Notes: generated by a model not told the origin, from the letters alone. 64,000 nt of DNA from Novosphingobium sp. 17-62-19 (GCF_002256775.1 NZ_NCII01000010.1:1-64000), one strand, 5' to 3'. Shown: positions 25,724-33,799, counted from the stretch's first letter. A program made the numbers and translations.

Positions 25724-26067
25724 TTTGCCCCCTGTTTGCCCGGCTGGTGCCGGGTGGTTGAACACGTGCGAGCACGGGGCAGCACGCCTCCCGTATTCGC
25801 CGGGAGGCTATTGTATTTCGGGAGCCGCCCGACATAGGCGGTTCCGTGCTCAGCACTGTGTGTGCATCGCCAAGGCTGTTCAGACCCGGACGACAAGAAG
25901 GGCTTAGCTCAATTGCCGGTTTACCTGCAAGGCATCGTTGCCCGGTGAGAATGACCGGCGGATTGGCTAGCGCATTCCAGCTAAGGCCTAGTTCGAGTTA
26001 CCCGGTTCCCTCCAGACCCGTTCTGCGGATGAACGGAGAGGTATCGAAAACGAGGTGCAGGCAGCGC
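25724..26067. other. Non-coding stretch with structured core
   Basis: About 344 bases without a supportable gene. It contains the multi-stem structure at 25770-25851. The rest (25852-26067) has short repeats of CCGG and a tRNA-like look that does not fold into a proper tRNA. As the only sizeable gap in the element it is the natural place to look for a replication origin. Confidence 0.45.
25770..25851. other. Predicted branched stem structure
   Basis: An outer stem GAGCACGG (25770-25777) pairs with CCGTGCTC (25844-25851). It encloses two hairpins: GCCTCCCG/CGGGAGGC (25786-25793 with 25801-25808) and CCGCC/GGCGG (25825-25829 with 25837-25841). The three helices make a three-way junction. Possible roles: nick-site region for the element's Rep protein, or a small RNA. 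Confidence 0.5.
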
Positions 26068-26310
26068 CTATTCGTCGTCTGCAACCCCACGCAGCAGTGC
26101 CGCCAGCCTCTGCATTTCGTCAGACCTCGCACCGTGCTTCCAGGCATTACAATTGCCGTGTGGTGCGCCGCTTCCCTTGCCGCCGTGCATTCGGCACCTC
26201 TTGCGTCCCTTGATCGCTGGCGCTTGGCAAGACTTGCCGGATCGCGTCCGGGCGAGGCAGCGACGAGCCGCGTGCGCCCTTTGCATGGGGTTGTTCGGCA
26301 AGTTGTCCAT
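26068..26310 (-). CDS. HGGK-motif small protein
   Basis: 80 residues, rich in Arg, Lys, Cys and Gly. CLARTRSGKSCQAPAIKG, CRMHGGKGSGAPHGN and NAWKHG are the marks of a short protein family often found in alphaproteobacterial prophages and islands; four cysteine/histidine positions suggest metal or nucleic-acid binding. No biochemical role is known to me. ATG 26310 is preferred (GGGGGCG upstream). About 164 bases of its 5' half overlap the upstream gene in another frame. Confidence 0.6.
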   Translation of the reverse strand: MDNLPNNPMQRAHAARRCLARTRSGKSCQAPAIKGRKRCRMHGGKGSGAPHGNCNAWKHGARSDEMQRLAALLRGVADDE

Positions 26311-26803
26311 TTTCAGCGCCCCCGGTGTGGTGATGAAACTGATCTGCGACGATGGCTTGCCCGCCCTCATTGACATGCACATGCTTGACCAGTTGCTGGT
26401 GGCCGTTGACCAGCCGATCGAGCGCTTCGACCGTCGCGCGGCATTGCGATTGGGCTTTCAAAGCCAGACGCATGTAGTGATCGGTTGCTGCCATGTTCTC
26501 ACCCATATTCGCAGCAGAGCGCCGGACCATTTCGACAAAGATGGCGTTCAATGAAACCGACTGATTGGCCAGCAGGGCGCGTTGCTCAGCAAGGTCGCCA
26601 GCTTTTACCGCGATGGAAAGGTCGTTCAGAGCTTCGATAAGGCCGGGAAGCGGCAGTTCCCCGAAGTATCCCCTGCAAAGCGTTTGCGTGACAAGGGCCG
26701 CACTACCAATGGAATTAACCCCCAGATCGGCGAGCGCGCGCTCATTGGGCATTCCATTCTCGTCGATCTGGGCACGGCTGGCACTAGCGTCCTGTTCCGT
26801 CAT
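26147..26803 (-). CDS. Element protein of unknown function
   Basis: 218 residues. The N-terminal two thirds are helical (MTEQDAS... LPGLIEALNDLSIAVKAGD ... MAATDHYMRLALKAQ), then KHVHVNEGGQAIVADQFHHH and a basic low-complexity tail. Similar architectures occur in sphingomonad islands next to HGGK proteins, without known function. Its start overlaps the Rep stop (ATGA). The tail from residue about 165 overlaps the HGGK gene out of frame, so that DNA is read twice. Confidence 0.55.
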   Translation of the reverse strand: MTEQDASASRAQIDENGMPNERALADLGVNSIGSAALVTQTLCRGYFGELPLPGLIEALNDLSIAVKAGDLAEQRALLANQSVSLNAIFVEMVRRSAANMGENMAATDHYMRLALKAQSQCRATVEALDRLVNGHQQLVKHVHVNEGGQAIVADQFHHHTGGAENGQLAEQPHAKGARGSSLPRPDAIRQVLPSASDQGTQEVPNARRQGKRRTTRQL

Positions 26804-27717
26804 GGTTGCAACTCCTTGTCCTTGCGTGCCTTCGCGCCGATGTTCTGCGAAGTGCCGCAGCGCTTTCCCATGATCCTGCCAGTCGGCTTGGTGCTGTGAA
26901 TGTCGAACAACTCTGCGCTCTCTTCGTTCACACCTTTCAGCAGGTATTTGAACACGGTTTCAAAATTGGCTGCGAACAATGCAGGGTTGCTCCATTCCAG
27001 CCGCAGCCGCCCGCCAATCGGCTTGCTGCAAATGACACCCTTCCGATAGGTCCGGCCCGTGATCCGATGCAGCCAGCCCTTTTGCAATTTCGACACAGCC
27101 GCGACCAAACGTGCCGGAACATGAGCCAGAAGATGGCAATGACCACCTTCGCGCTCCCTGCCTTCATGGACGTAAAGCCACGCCGTTTCGCTGCCATAGC
27201 GTTTGAGCGCTTTCGCCAGCAGATCGATGAAGCGCCCGGTCGCTTTCACCATTTCATCCAGCACCACCCCGGCAGACGCCCAATGAATGGTAATGAAGCG
27301 CGTAAGCGGAAGCCCGATGGCGTCGGCGTGCTTCGCCGCCGCCATCAACTTGCCAACCTGATCGGTCGTAAGCCTCCGACTTTCACGATCCGCACGGTTG
27401 TGGGCACCACCCCTCAAACTCGTCGCAGTGAATTTCGCTGCATCACCAATATAGGGCGGTTCGATGGCAATGCGGCTCGATTGACTATGAATTGCCGGAT
27501 TTTCGGTATCCTTGCCCACATTGAGGTCGTTTGAAACTTCACCGGAATTGCCATTGCGGTGAAGTTTCAAACCAGAAGCTGCATGACGGTCTGCACGCAC
27601 ATGGCACGTTTGCGCTGCAACGTCGGAGTCACTACTATCGGGTTGCGACCGGCCAAGACAAACCAGCTCGCGCGAAGCCCCGGCCCGCCAGCCGGGGTTT
27701 TGCATGTTTGAGAGCAT
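26800..27717 (-). CDS. Putative HUH-type replication initiator
   Basis: 305 residues. Three motifs of rolling-circle initiators appear in order and spacing: motif 1 FITIHW (141-146), motif 2 HCHLLAH (193-199, the HUH metal-binding pair), motif 3 KYLLKG (257-262, Tyr258 as possible nicking residue with Lys261). The first 110 residues have no likeness and are probably regulatory or linker. GGGAGG in the end of the preceding gene lies 8 bases before ATG 27717. If active it would nick and replicate the excised circle, explaining how so small an element survives. The assignment rests on motifs only. Confidence 0.6.
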   Translation of the reverse strand: MLSNMQNPGWRAGASRELVCLGRSQPDSSDSDVAAQTCHVRADRHAASGLKLHRNGNSGEVSNDLNVGKDTENPAIHSQSSRIAIEPPYIGDAAKFTATSLRGGAHNRADRESRRLTTDQVGKLMAAAKHADAIGLPLTRFITIHWASAGVVLDEMVKATGRFIDLLAKALKRYGSETAWLYVHEGREREGGHCHLLAHVPARLVAAVSKLQKGWLHRITGRTYRKGVICSKPIGGRLRLEWSNPALFAANFETVFKYLLKGVNEESAELFDIHSTKPTGRIMGKRCGTSQNIGAKARKDKELQP

Positions 27718-27720
27718 GGT

Positions 27721-27909
27721 TCATGCCTCCCCGGCAATCAGCGCGTGGAGCGCTTCCGCAGGAATAATCGTGCGCCCACCAATGCGGACAGCATTCAGAC
27801 GGCCAGCCGCAATATGCGCATAGATCGTTGTGCGGCCCAAACTGGACGCCGCACACGCCTCCCTGATGCTGTAGGCAATCTTGGGAATGCTTGTTTCGTC
27901 AATCTTCAT
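27721..27909 (-). CDS. AlpA-like excisionase/regulator
   Basis: 62 residues with a MerR/excisionase-type winged helix: SIREACAASSLGRTTIYAHIAAGRL is the helix-turn-helix and AVRIGGRTIIPAEAL the wing. Proteins of this size act as excisionases or activators of integrase in P4-like islands. ATG 27909 has GAGGTGA 5 bases upstream; an earlier ATG at 27942 lacks a site. It heads the rep transcript and its 3' end carries the rep ribosome-binding site. Confidence 0.8.
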   Translation of the reverse strand: MKIDETSIPKIAYSIREACAASSLGRTTIYAHIAAGRLNAVRIGGRTIIPAEALHALIAGEA

Positions 27910-27983
27910 TGAATCACCTCGTTCGTGGTTGAACGAGTTCATTCAGCATGGTTCGGCCAATTCAATCCGTGATGAAAAGAGGG

Positions 27984-28568
27984 CTAAACTAACCATCGAC
28001 GTGCAGCGAGGACTGCCATCAGCGAAAATGCATCAGTCCCAGGCTTTGGCATGGACCGGCGATATTCCTCCAGTTTTTCAGCAGTTGGCTCCAAGGATTG
28101 ACGTATTTTTTCTCGCTCAGACTCTTTGCGTTTCAGCCACTCGATACGGCGAACTGTCTCAGGCGCGTAGTTGCCGTTGGCCAAATTTCTGTTCCGTAGC
28201 CACAATGGTAACTTCGGCCCTTTTTTCCGCTTAGTGGCACGAAGCATAATCTTGGCAACCGGCCTCAATTTTCTCGGCATCGACATCGCGGTATACCCGC
28301 AATCGAGCAACCGGATGGCAGCCAATGGCAGGCAATAGGTCGAAACAGCATCACGGGGGCGACCGGTCGGTTTTCCAAGTAACGTCTCAACCATATCACG
28401 CAATTCGACTGACCGAACCCGATCTTCCTCTTCGATTTCGCGCTCCGTCATCATTGCAGCGCATAGAATCGTTCGTTCAAGTGGCTGAAATGTCGTCAAC
28501 CAGCGCCCGAACTCGATCGCACGGTGACGGGCCAGCCGCACTGGCACAGTGCCCTTGCGCCGAGTCAC
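27984..28568 (-). CDS. Element protein of unknown function downstream of integrase
   Basis: About 194 residues, basic (many Arg/Lys), with the segments GKPTGRPRDAVSTYCLPLAAIRLLDCG and LKRKESEREKIRQSLEPTAEKLEEY. No recognised family. The proposed GTG start at 28568 lies one base after the integrase stop and reads VTRRKGTVP; the frame is open further up inside the integrase gene, so the start is uncertain. Probably co-transcribed with the integrase. Confidence 0.5.
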   Translation of the reverse strand: MTRRKGTVPVRLARHRAIEFGRWLTTFQPLERTILCAAMMTEREIEEEDRVRSVELRDMVETLLGKPTGRPRDAVSTYCLPLAAIRLLDCGYTAMSMPRKLRPVAKIMLRATKRKKGPKLPLWLRNRNLANGNYAPETVRRIEWLKRKESEREKIRQSLEPTAEKLEEYRRSMPKPGTDAFSLMAVLAARRWLV

Positions 28569-28569
28569 T

Positions 28570-29802
28570 TTAGCCCGCCAGCTTTTCAGGGAAGCCCACT
28601 TTATCGCCTCCTTTGCGAAGCTGGTCGAGATGGTCAGACCACCATTGCGCCATTTCAACGCGCTCGTCCCAGTGCGCTCCGCGATGATATGCAGCTCGCA
28701 CCTTGTCTGTGTCGCCATGTGCGAGCGCCCGCTCGATTGCATCGGGATGCCACTTGCCGCTTTCGTTTAGCAGTGTGGAAGCCATCGCGCGAAAGCCATG
28801 TGCAGTCATTTCATCGGTGGAATAGCCCAACCGCCGCAGACCTGCATTGATCGTGTTTTCACTCATTGGGCGGGCGCGGCTGCGGATCGACGGGAACACA
28901 AAACCAGTCGGGCCGGTGATAGCTTGCACCTGCCGAAACAGGTCAACGGCTTGGCGAGATAGCGGGACGTGGTGCGCCTTGCGCATTTTCATCTTACCCG
29001 CTGGGATGATCCACAGCGCGGCCTCTAGGTCGATATCGCTCCATTCGGCATGGCGAAGTTCGCCGGGACGGACGAATACGTGGGGCGCTATCTGCATGGC
29101 CAATTGTGTAAGGCCCTGTCCTTCATAGCCATCAATGGCACGAAGCAACTCGCCCACCCCATTAGCATCGGTTATCGCACCATAGTGCGTCACTTTCGGC
29201 GCGGTCAACGCCCCGCGCAGATCGCGGGTAGGGTCCGAGCGAAGGCGCGCCGTTGCCACCGCATAGCGAAACACCATGCTTGCCAATTGCAATGTGCGTC
29301 GCGCGCTTTCCAGATTGCCCTTGGCTTCGATCTTGCGAACGGCAGTCAGCACGTCGGCAGGCTCGATTTCCGAAATGGCCAACCGACCGATACTGCTATT
29401 CAACAGGGACAGCAGATATTCACTGCGCGTAGCCGTCGCTGGCGACCAGCCCTTTTCTCCGTCCCGCTTCCGCTTTGCGCAATACTCGTTGGCAATGGCC
29501 GTGAAGGTGTCGGCTGCCTGAATGCGCGAACGCACTTTGTCGCGCTGCTTTTCGCGGGACGGGTCTTTGTCCTGCGCGATCAGCTCCCGCGCCTCCTCCC
29601 GCCGCTTGCGGGCCTCACTCAGACCAATTTCAGGATAGGCACCAATGGCGAGCAGCTTTTCACGCCCGTCGATTCGATACTTGAGTCGCCAGAGCTTGCC
29701 ACCCGCTGGGGTGACTAGCAGGAACATGCCCGCCCCATCAGCCATTTTGAGCGCCTTCTCGGCGGGCTTAGCATTCCTAATTGCTACGTCTGTCAGCGCC
29801 AT
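28570..29802 (-). CDS. int: P4-type tyrosine integrase
   Basis: 410 residues. N-terminal arm-binding DUF4102 domain (ALTDVAIRNAKPAEKALKM), SAM-like core-binding domain (about 100-195), and catalytic domain with Arg245 (RPGELRHAEW), His335 and Arg338 (HGFR), His362 (AHGD) and nucleophile Tyr372 (AYHRG). All are present, so the enzyme is probably functional. It points away from the tRNA-Gly gene 210 bases beyond its start, and ATACCCCC boxes lie between the two, the usual arrangement for attR of a tRNA-borne island. Confidence 0.95.
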   Translation of the reverse strand: MALTDVAIRNAKPAEKALKMADGAGMFLLVTPAGGKLWRLKYRIDGREKLLAIGAYPEIGLSEARKRREEARELIAQDKDPSREKQRDKVRSRIQAADTFTAIANEYCAKRKRDGEKGWSPATATRSEYLLSLLNSSIGRLAISEIEPADVLTAVRKIEAKGNLESARRTLQLASMVFRYAVATARLRSDPTRDLRGALTAPKVTHYGAITDANGVGELLRAIDGYEGQGLTQLAMQIAPHVFVRPGELRHAEWSDIDLEAALWIIPAGKMKMRKAHHVPLSRQAVDLFRQVQAITGPTGFVFPSIRSRARPMSENTINAGLRRLGYSTDEMTAHGFRAMASTLLNESGKWHPDAIERALAHGDTDKVRAAYHRGAHWDERVEMAQWWSDHLDQLRKGGDKVGFPEKLAG

Positions 29803-29837
29803 ATGCCTGCAAGCCCCTTACCGGGATAATCCTGCCC

Positions 29838-29900
29838 GATACCCCCAGTCGCGGGGGTATCGAATTGGCCGTTTGTGAATACCCCCCAATCATACCCCCA
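29838..29900. promoter_or_regulatory. Right arm-type integrase sites and palindrome
   Basis: GATACCCCC and its reverse complement GGGGGTATC face each other across 6 bases (29838-29861). A direct pair of ATACCCCC boxes follows at 29879-29900, duplicating the left-end site at 24686 apart from one added C. The sites lie between the integrase start and the tRNA, so may also repress the integrase promoter. Confidence 0.55.
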
Positions 29901-30010
29901 CCGGCTGGTGGCTGTATGCGGACATGGCTGAACACTGACGGCCTGATTTCCGTTTAATACCGGGGGTTTTTGTAGGATGTCCAGACGAATCGGATACTGG
30001 CGGACAGGAA

Positions 30011-30030
30011 GTTGGAGCGGGTAGCGGGAA
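30011..30030. repeat. Right att repeat within tRNA-Gly
   Basis: GTTGGAGCGGGTAGCGGGAA, overlapping the tRNA 3' end; the near-identical copy is at 24609-24627. Confidence 0.75.
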
Positions 30031-30086
30031 TCGAACCCGCCTAGCTAGCTTGGAAGGCTAGTGCATTACCACTATGCTATACCCGC
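30013..30086 (-). tRNA. tRNA-Gly(TCC)
   Basis: A complete 74-base cloverleaf with encoded CCA. The acceptor GCGGGTA pairs with TACCCGC; the anticodon stem CTAGC/GCTAG encloses loop CTTCCAA, giving anticodon TCC for GGA/GGG codons; the T-loop is TTCGATT. It is the attachment gene of the adjacent integrative element, whose insertion regenerated the 3' end. Confidence 0.96.
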
Positions 30087-30202
30087 CCAGTCCGGCGTGG
30101 CGCCATGTGGCGCCAAGTGGTTGCGGGCGCTTGCCACGGCAAGGGCGGTTTCGTCAACCTTGCAAGTGAGGGTAACAGCAGGGCACTTGACGATGTGGAT
30201 TA

Positions 30203-30214
30203 AAGATATATCTT
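30203..30214. promoter_or_regulatory. AAGATATATCTT palindrome
   Basis: A perfect 12-bp palindrome 33 bases upstream of the chosen DUF2218 start, followed by a second half-site TAGATCTT. It is the type of operator used by PadR-like regulators near iron-reduction genes; the link is from memory and uncertain. Confidence 0.4.
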
Positions 30215-30247
30215 AGATCTTACATGAAAGCTATGAGAGAATTCCGT

Positions 30248-30538
30248 ATGACTGCCAGCCAAGCCATTGTCCCCACCGCCAGCGCAAGCCGCTACCTCCA
30301 GCAGTTGTGCAAGCACTGGGGGCACAAGTTTGAGGTGACCTTTGATCCGCAGCAGGGCCGCGTTGCCCTGCCGTTTGGGCCGGTGGAACTGAAGGCCAGC
30401 GATACTGCGCTGGAGGTGACCTGCCGTATCAATGGTGAGGGCGATCTTGGTCGGATGCAGCAGGTTGTCGCCGATCACCTGAACCGGTTCGCCCATCGCG
30501 AAGGCGAACTGGCCTTCGACTGGCAACCTCTCGCCTGA
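30248..30538 (+). CDS. DUF2218 family protein
   Basis: 96 residues. SASRYLQQLCKHWGHKF, ALPFGPVELKA and the C-terminal HLNRFAHREGELAFDW are the DUF2218 signature. Members are often found beside siderophore-interacting ferric reductases and PadR regulators, suggesting a role in iron handling; none of those genes are present here. ATG 30248 is preferred for its GAGAGAA spacing over ATG 30224 and 30233. The palindrome upstream suggests regulation. Confidence 0.8.
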   Translation: MTASQAIVPTASASRYLQQLCKHWGHKFEVTFDPQQGRVALPFGPVELKASDTALEVTCRINGEGDLGRMQQVVADHLNRFAHREGELAFDWQPLA

Positions 30539-30648
30539 TCCGGCGCCGCGTTCCATTCACCGTGTCTATAGTGAGCAATCAAAACCATTGCTTTGCGGCA
30601 AGTTGGGCAGAGGGCTAGTTCCTCTCCCTGACAATCCGGGAGAATGAC

Positions 30649-31593
30649 ATGCGTCTGGCAACTTTGAACGATGGAACGCGCGACGGGCGCCTGGTGTTGG
30701 TTTCGCCCGATGGTGCGCACTGCGCTCCGGCACCCGTCGCCACGCTACAGCAGGCGATCGAGGAATGGGATGTGGTTGCGCAAGCGTTTGCTGCGATCAA
30801 TCACTTCCCCGAAGCGCTTGACCCGGCGCAGGTTCTCGCGCCTCTGCCGCGTGCTTGGCAATGGCTCGATGGCTCGGCTTTTCAGAGCCATGGCGATTTG
30901 ATGGACGCCGTGTTGGGGATCACCAAGTCCAAGACTGATCTGCCGCTGATGTATCAGGGAATGTCTGACACGTTCCTTGCGCCGACCGCCGATGCGCGCT
31001 TCCCTTCGGAAGAGCTTGGCATTGATTTTGAGGGCGAGTTCGGTGTGATCGTCGATGCCGTACCGATGGGCACGACTGCTGCCGATGCGATGTCTCACAT
31101 CAAGTTGATCGTGCAGATCAACGATTGGTCGCTGCGCACGCTGGCCGGACTTGAGATGAAAACCGGGTTTGGCTGGGTTGGCGCAAAGCCCGCCTGCGGG
31201 ATGGCGCCCTTTGCTGTGACGCCTGATGAACTCGGCGCGGCCTGGGCCAACGGCCGCGTGGGCCTTGATTTGCTGGTCGACTGGAATGGTGAGCGTTTCG
31301 GTGCGGCCAATGGTGCGGTGATGGGCTTCGGTTTCCATGAACTCGTTGCCCATGCAGCACGAACGCGGGATCTGGTGGCAGGCACGGTGATTGGATCAGG
31401 CACCGTGTCCAACGCCAATTTCCGCGAAATCGGCTCATCCTGCATCGCTGAGCGGCGCGGGATAGAAGTGCTTGATCAGGGTGAGCTGAAAACCGCGTTC
31501 ATGGCTTTTGGCGATACCGTGCGCATGGAAGCGGTCGATGCATCGGGCCGCGCACCTTTCGGCGTCCTGGACCAAAAGGTGGTCCGCGCCTGA
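30649..31593 (+). CDS. Fumarylacetoacetate hydrolase family protein
   Basis: 314 residues of the FAH superfamily. The metal-binding acidic residues appear in FEGEFGVIVD and the loop QINDWSLR, and KPACGMAPFAVTPDEL and GSGTVSN follow in the usual order. The family includes true fumarylacetoacetase (tyrosine/homogentisate catabolism), oxaloacetate decarboxylases and acylpyruvases, so the substrate is open. GGGAGA lies 7 bases before the ATG. It precedes an acyl-CoA synthetase gene by 62 bases, so an aromatic or acid degradation pathway is possible. Confidence 0.88.
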   Translation: MRLATLNDGTRDGRLVLVSPDGAHCAPAPVATLQQAIEEWDVVAQAFAAINHFPEALDPAQVLAPLPRAWQWLDGSAFQSHGDLMDAVLGITKSKTDLPLMYQGMSDTFLAPTADARFPSEELGIDFEGEFGVIVDAVPMGTTAADAMSHIKLIVQINDWSLRTLAGLEMKTGFGWVGAKPACGMAPFAVTPDELGAAWANGRVGLDLLVDWNGERFGAANGAVMGFGFHELVAHAARTRDLVAGTVIGSGTVSNANFREIGSSCIAERRGIEVLDQGELKTAFMAFGDTVRMEAVDASGRAPFGVLDQKVVRA

Positions 31594-31655
31594 GCCGAGG
31601 CCACTTGCCCTTCCTTCGATAATTGTTATAGCGCATAGCGAAATCGGAGGATGCC

Positions 31656-33776
31656 ATGGCTGTTGTAGCGAGTCTGTCCCACGCCGCGCTTGATCGTTTC
31701 CTGCGCCCGAAATCGGTCGCCGTTGTCGGCGCGTCCGACAAGCCGGGCGCTTTGGGGGCGACGATCCTCACCAACCTTGATCGCAACGGCTATGCCGGTG
31801 CGGTTTATCCGGTGAACCCCAAGCGCGATGAGATCATGGGCAAGCGCTGCTACCCGTCGGTCGATGCGCTGCCTGAGGGTGTTGACGTGGCCGTGCTGGC
31901 CATTCCCCGTATCGGCGTGCTCGATGCGGTGAAGGGTTTGGCGGCGCGCAAATGCGGCGGCGTGGTGATTTTTTCGGCGGGCTTTGCCGAGGGCGGCGAG
32001 GAAGGCCTTGCCGAACAGCGCGAAATCGCACGGATTGCGCAGGAAGCGGGCATGGTGGTTGAAGGGCCGAACTGTCTTGGCCTCGTCAACTATGTTGACC
32101 GCATTCCGCTGACTTTCGTCGAAACCAATGCAGTACCGCCTGCGGGCAAGCGCGCCATTGGCATCGTTTCGCAATCGGGTGCGATGGCAGCAGTGCTGGG
32201 CACCATGCTGCTCGCGCGCGATGCGGGCGTTTCCTACTCGGTTTCCACTGGGAACGAAGCGGCCAGCGGCGTTGAAGATTATGTCGATTGGCTGGTCGAT
32301 CAGGACGATACGCATGTCATCGCGATGATCGTTGAGCAGTTCCGCAAGCCGCAGGCGTTTCTTGCGGCTGCCCGGCGTGCCAAGGCCGCAGGCAAGCCGG
32401 TCGTGCTGCTTCACCCCGGAAAATCGAGCGCAGCGCGCGAATCCGCGGCTACCCACACCGGCGCGATGGCGGGCGACTACAAGCTGATGCGTGCGATGGT
32501 CGCGCGCGCAGGCGTGATCTTTGCCGAGACATTGGAAGAGCTGGGAGACATTGCCGAAATCGCGGTACGCTGTCCGGCCCTGCCTTCGGGCAAGACGGCG
32601 GTGCTGGGCGAATCCGGTGCGTTCAAGGCGCTGACGCTCGATCTTGCCGAGGAGCTGGATCTGCCGCTCGTTGATCTGCATGACGAGGATTCGCCTGCCC
32701 TGCGCGCGGCGCTGCCACCCTTTGTGCCGGTTTCCAACCCGCTGGACATCACCGCACAGGGCCTTTCCGAACCGGCAATCTATACGCGGTGCATCGAAGC
32801 GCTGCTGGACGATGATCGCGTGGGCACCGTGTTGGCCGGGATCATCCAGGCCGAACCAATCACCTGTGCAATCAAGTTCCCGGCGGTGCTGGCAGCGGTA
32901 GAGGGCAAGACCCTGACCAAGCCGGTGATCTTTGCCGGGCTGGACCAGGGCGCAGATGTCCCAGCCGAGCGCATTGCCGCATTGCGTGCAGCAGGTGTGC
33001 CATGGTTCCCCACAACCGAACGCGCGCTGCGTGCGATCACCCGGCTGACGCATTGGGCGGCGCAGGATCTTGGCGCAAATGATCTTCCGGCAACCCCGCT
33101 GGCCGGGCTGGACGTAGTTTCGGGCGTGATCCCGGAATACAAGTCGAAAGACTTGCTTGGCCCCATCGGCATCACCTTCCCCAAGGGGGGCTTTGCGGCC
33201 AGCGCCGATGCGGCGGTCGCTGCGGCTGATGCCGTGGGCTATCCGGTGGCGATGAAGGCGCAGGCGGCTGCGCTGGGCCACAAAAGCGATGCAGGCGGCG
33301 TGATCCTGAACCTTGCCGATGGCGCTGCCGTGCGTGAGGCGTGGGAGCGCATCCATACCAATGTCGCGGCCTATTCCTCAGCCATCAAGCTCGACGGCGT
33401 GCTGATCGAGGCGATGGGCAAGCGCGGCATGGAAATGATCGTGGGTGCCAAGAACGATCCCGAATGGGGACCGGTGGTGCTGGCAGGCTTCGGCGGTGTG
33501 ACCGCCGAAATCCTGCAGGACGTGCGGCTGCTGACGGCTGACCTCACGCAGGACGCGGTTGAAGCGGAACTGATGAAGCTCAAGAGCGCAGCCTTGCTCA
33601 CTGGCTATCGCGGTTCTCCAGCGCTCGACGTGCCCGCGCTTGCTGCGCTGATCGTCAAGGTTGGGCAGGTTCTCCGCGCTGAACCATCGATCCGCGAGAT
33701 CGACCTCAACCCGGTGATCCTGCATCCGCTGGGCGAAGGCGTGGTTGCCCTCGACGCACTGATGCTGGTGGATTGA
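31656..33776 (+). CDS. ADP-forming acyl-CoA synthetase, two-domain type
   Basis: 706 residues. N-terminal CoA-binding Rossmann domain (SVAVVGASDKPGALG), succinyl-CoA-synthetase-like domain (GIVSQSGAMA, and the phosphohistidine region SAATHTGAMAGD), and a C-terminal ATP-grasp domain (from about residue 505: YPVAMKAQA, HKSDAGGV, EREGMEM-type EMIVGAKND). This single-chain form links acid activation to ADP. Sphingomonad FerA, which activates ferulate, belongs to this superfamily, so an aromatic acid is a plausible substrate, but not shown. CGGAGG lies 5 bases before the start. Confidence 0.88.
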   Translation: MAVVASLSHAALDRFLRPKSVAVVGASDKPGALGATILTNLDRNGYAGAVYPVNPKRDEIMGKRCYPSVDALPEGVDVAVLAIPRIGVLDAVKGLAARKCGGVVIFSAGFAEGGEEGLAEQREIARIAQEAGMVVEGPNCLGLVNYVDRIPLTFVETNAVPPAGKRAIGIVSQSGAMAAVLGTMLLARDAGVSYSVSTGNEAASGVEDYVDWLVDQDDTHVIAMIVEQFRKPQAFLAAARRAKAAGKPVVLLHPGKSSAARESAATHTGAMAGDYKLMRAMVARAGVIFAETLEELGDIAEIAVRCPALPSGKTAVLGESGAFKALTLDLAEELDLPLVDLHDEDSPALRAALPPFVPVSNPLDITAQGLSEPAIYTRCIEALLDDDRVGTVLAGIIQAEPITCAIKFPAVLAAVEGKTLTKPVIFAGLDQGADVPAERIAALRAAGVPWFPTTERALRAITRLTHWAAQDLGANDLPATPLAGLDVVSGVIPEYKSKDLLGPIGITFPKGGFAASADAAVAAADAVGYPVAMKAQAAALGHKSDAGGVILNLADGAAVREAWERIHTNVAAYSSAIKLDGVLIEAMGKRGMEMIVGAKNDPEWGPVVLAGFGGVTAEILQDVRLLTADLTQDAVEAELMKLKSAALLTGYRGSPALDVPALAALIVKVGQVLRAEPSIREIDLNPVILHPLGEGVVALDALMLVD

Positions 33777-33799
33777 CTCAGCCGATCATGGAAAGCGGG

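Larger units (their letters stand above)
24609..30030. mobile_element. Compact integrative element at tRNA-Gly(TCC)
   Basis: A segment of about 5.4 kb bounded by the att repeats at 24609 and 30011. Next to the intact tRNA is a P4-type integrase gene transcribed away from it, then an unknown gene, an AlpA-like regulator, a putative HUH replication protein, a gene overlapping an HGGK protein, a structured non-coding stretch and two small envelope proteins, all on the minus strand. No capsid, terminase large subunit, relaxase/coupling or type IV secretion genes are visible, so it resembles a phage satellite or a minimal mobilisable element. Confidence 0.75.

Noticed and set aside
25895..26016. 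tRNA-like sequence with a TTAGCTCAATTGCCGG start and a TCCCTCCA end
   Set aside because: The T-arm and acceptor do not pair and no anticodon stem is found, so it is not called as a tRNA.
31626..33356. Long minus-strand open frame of about 576 residues
   Set aside because: It is antisense to the ADP-forming acyl-CoA synthetase, has histidine and arginine-rich shadow composition and no family likeness.
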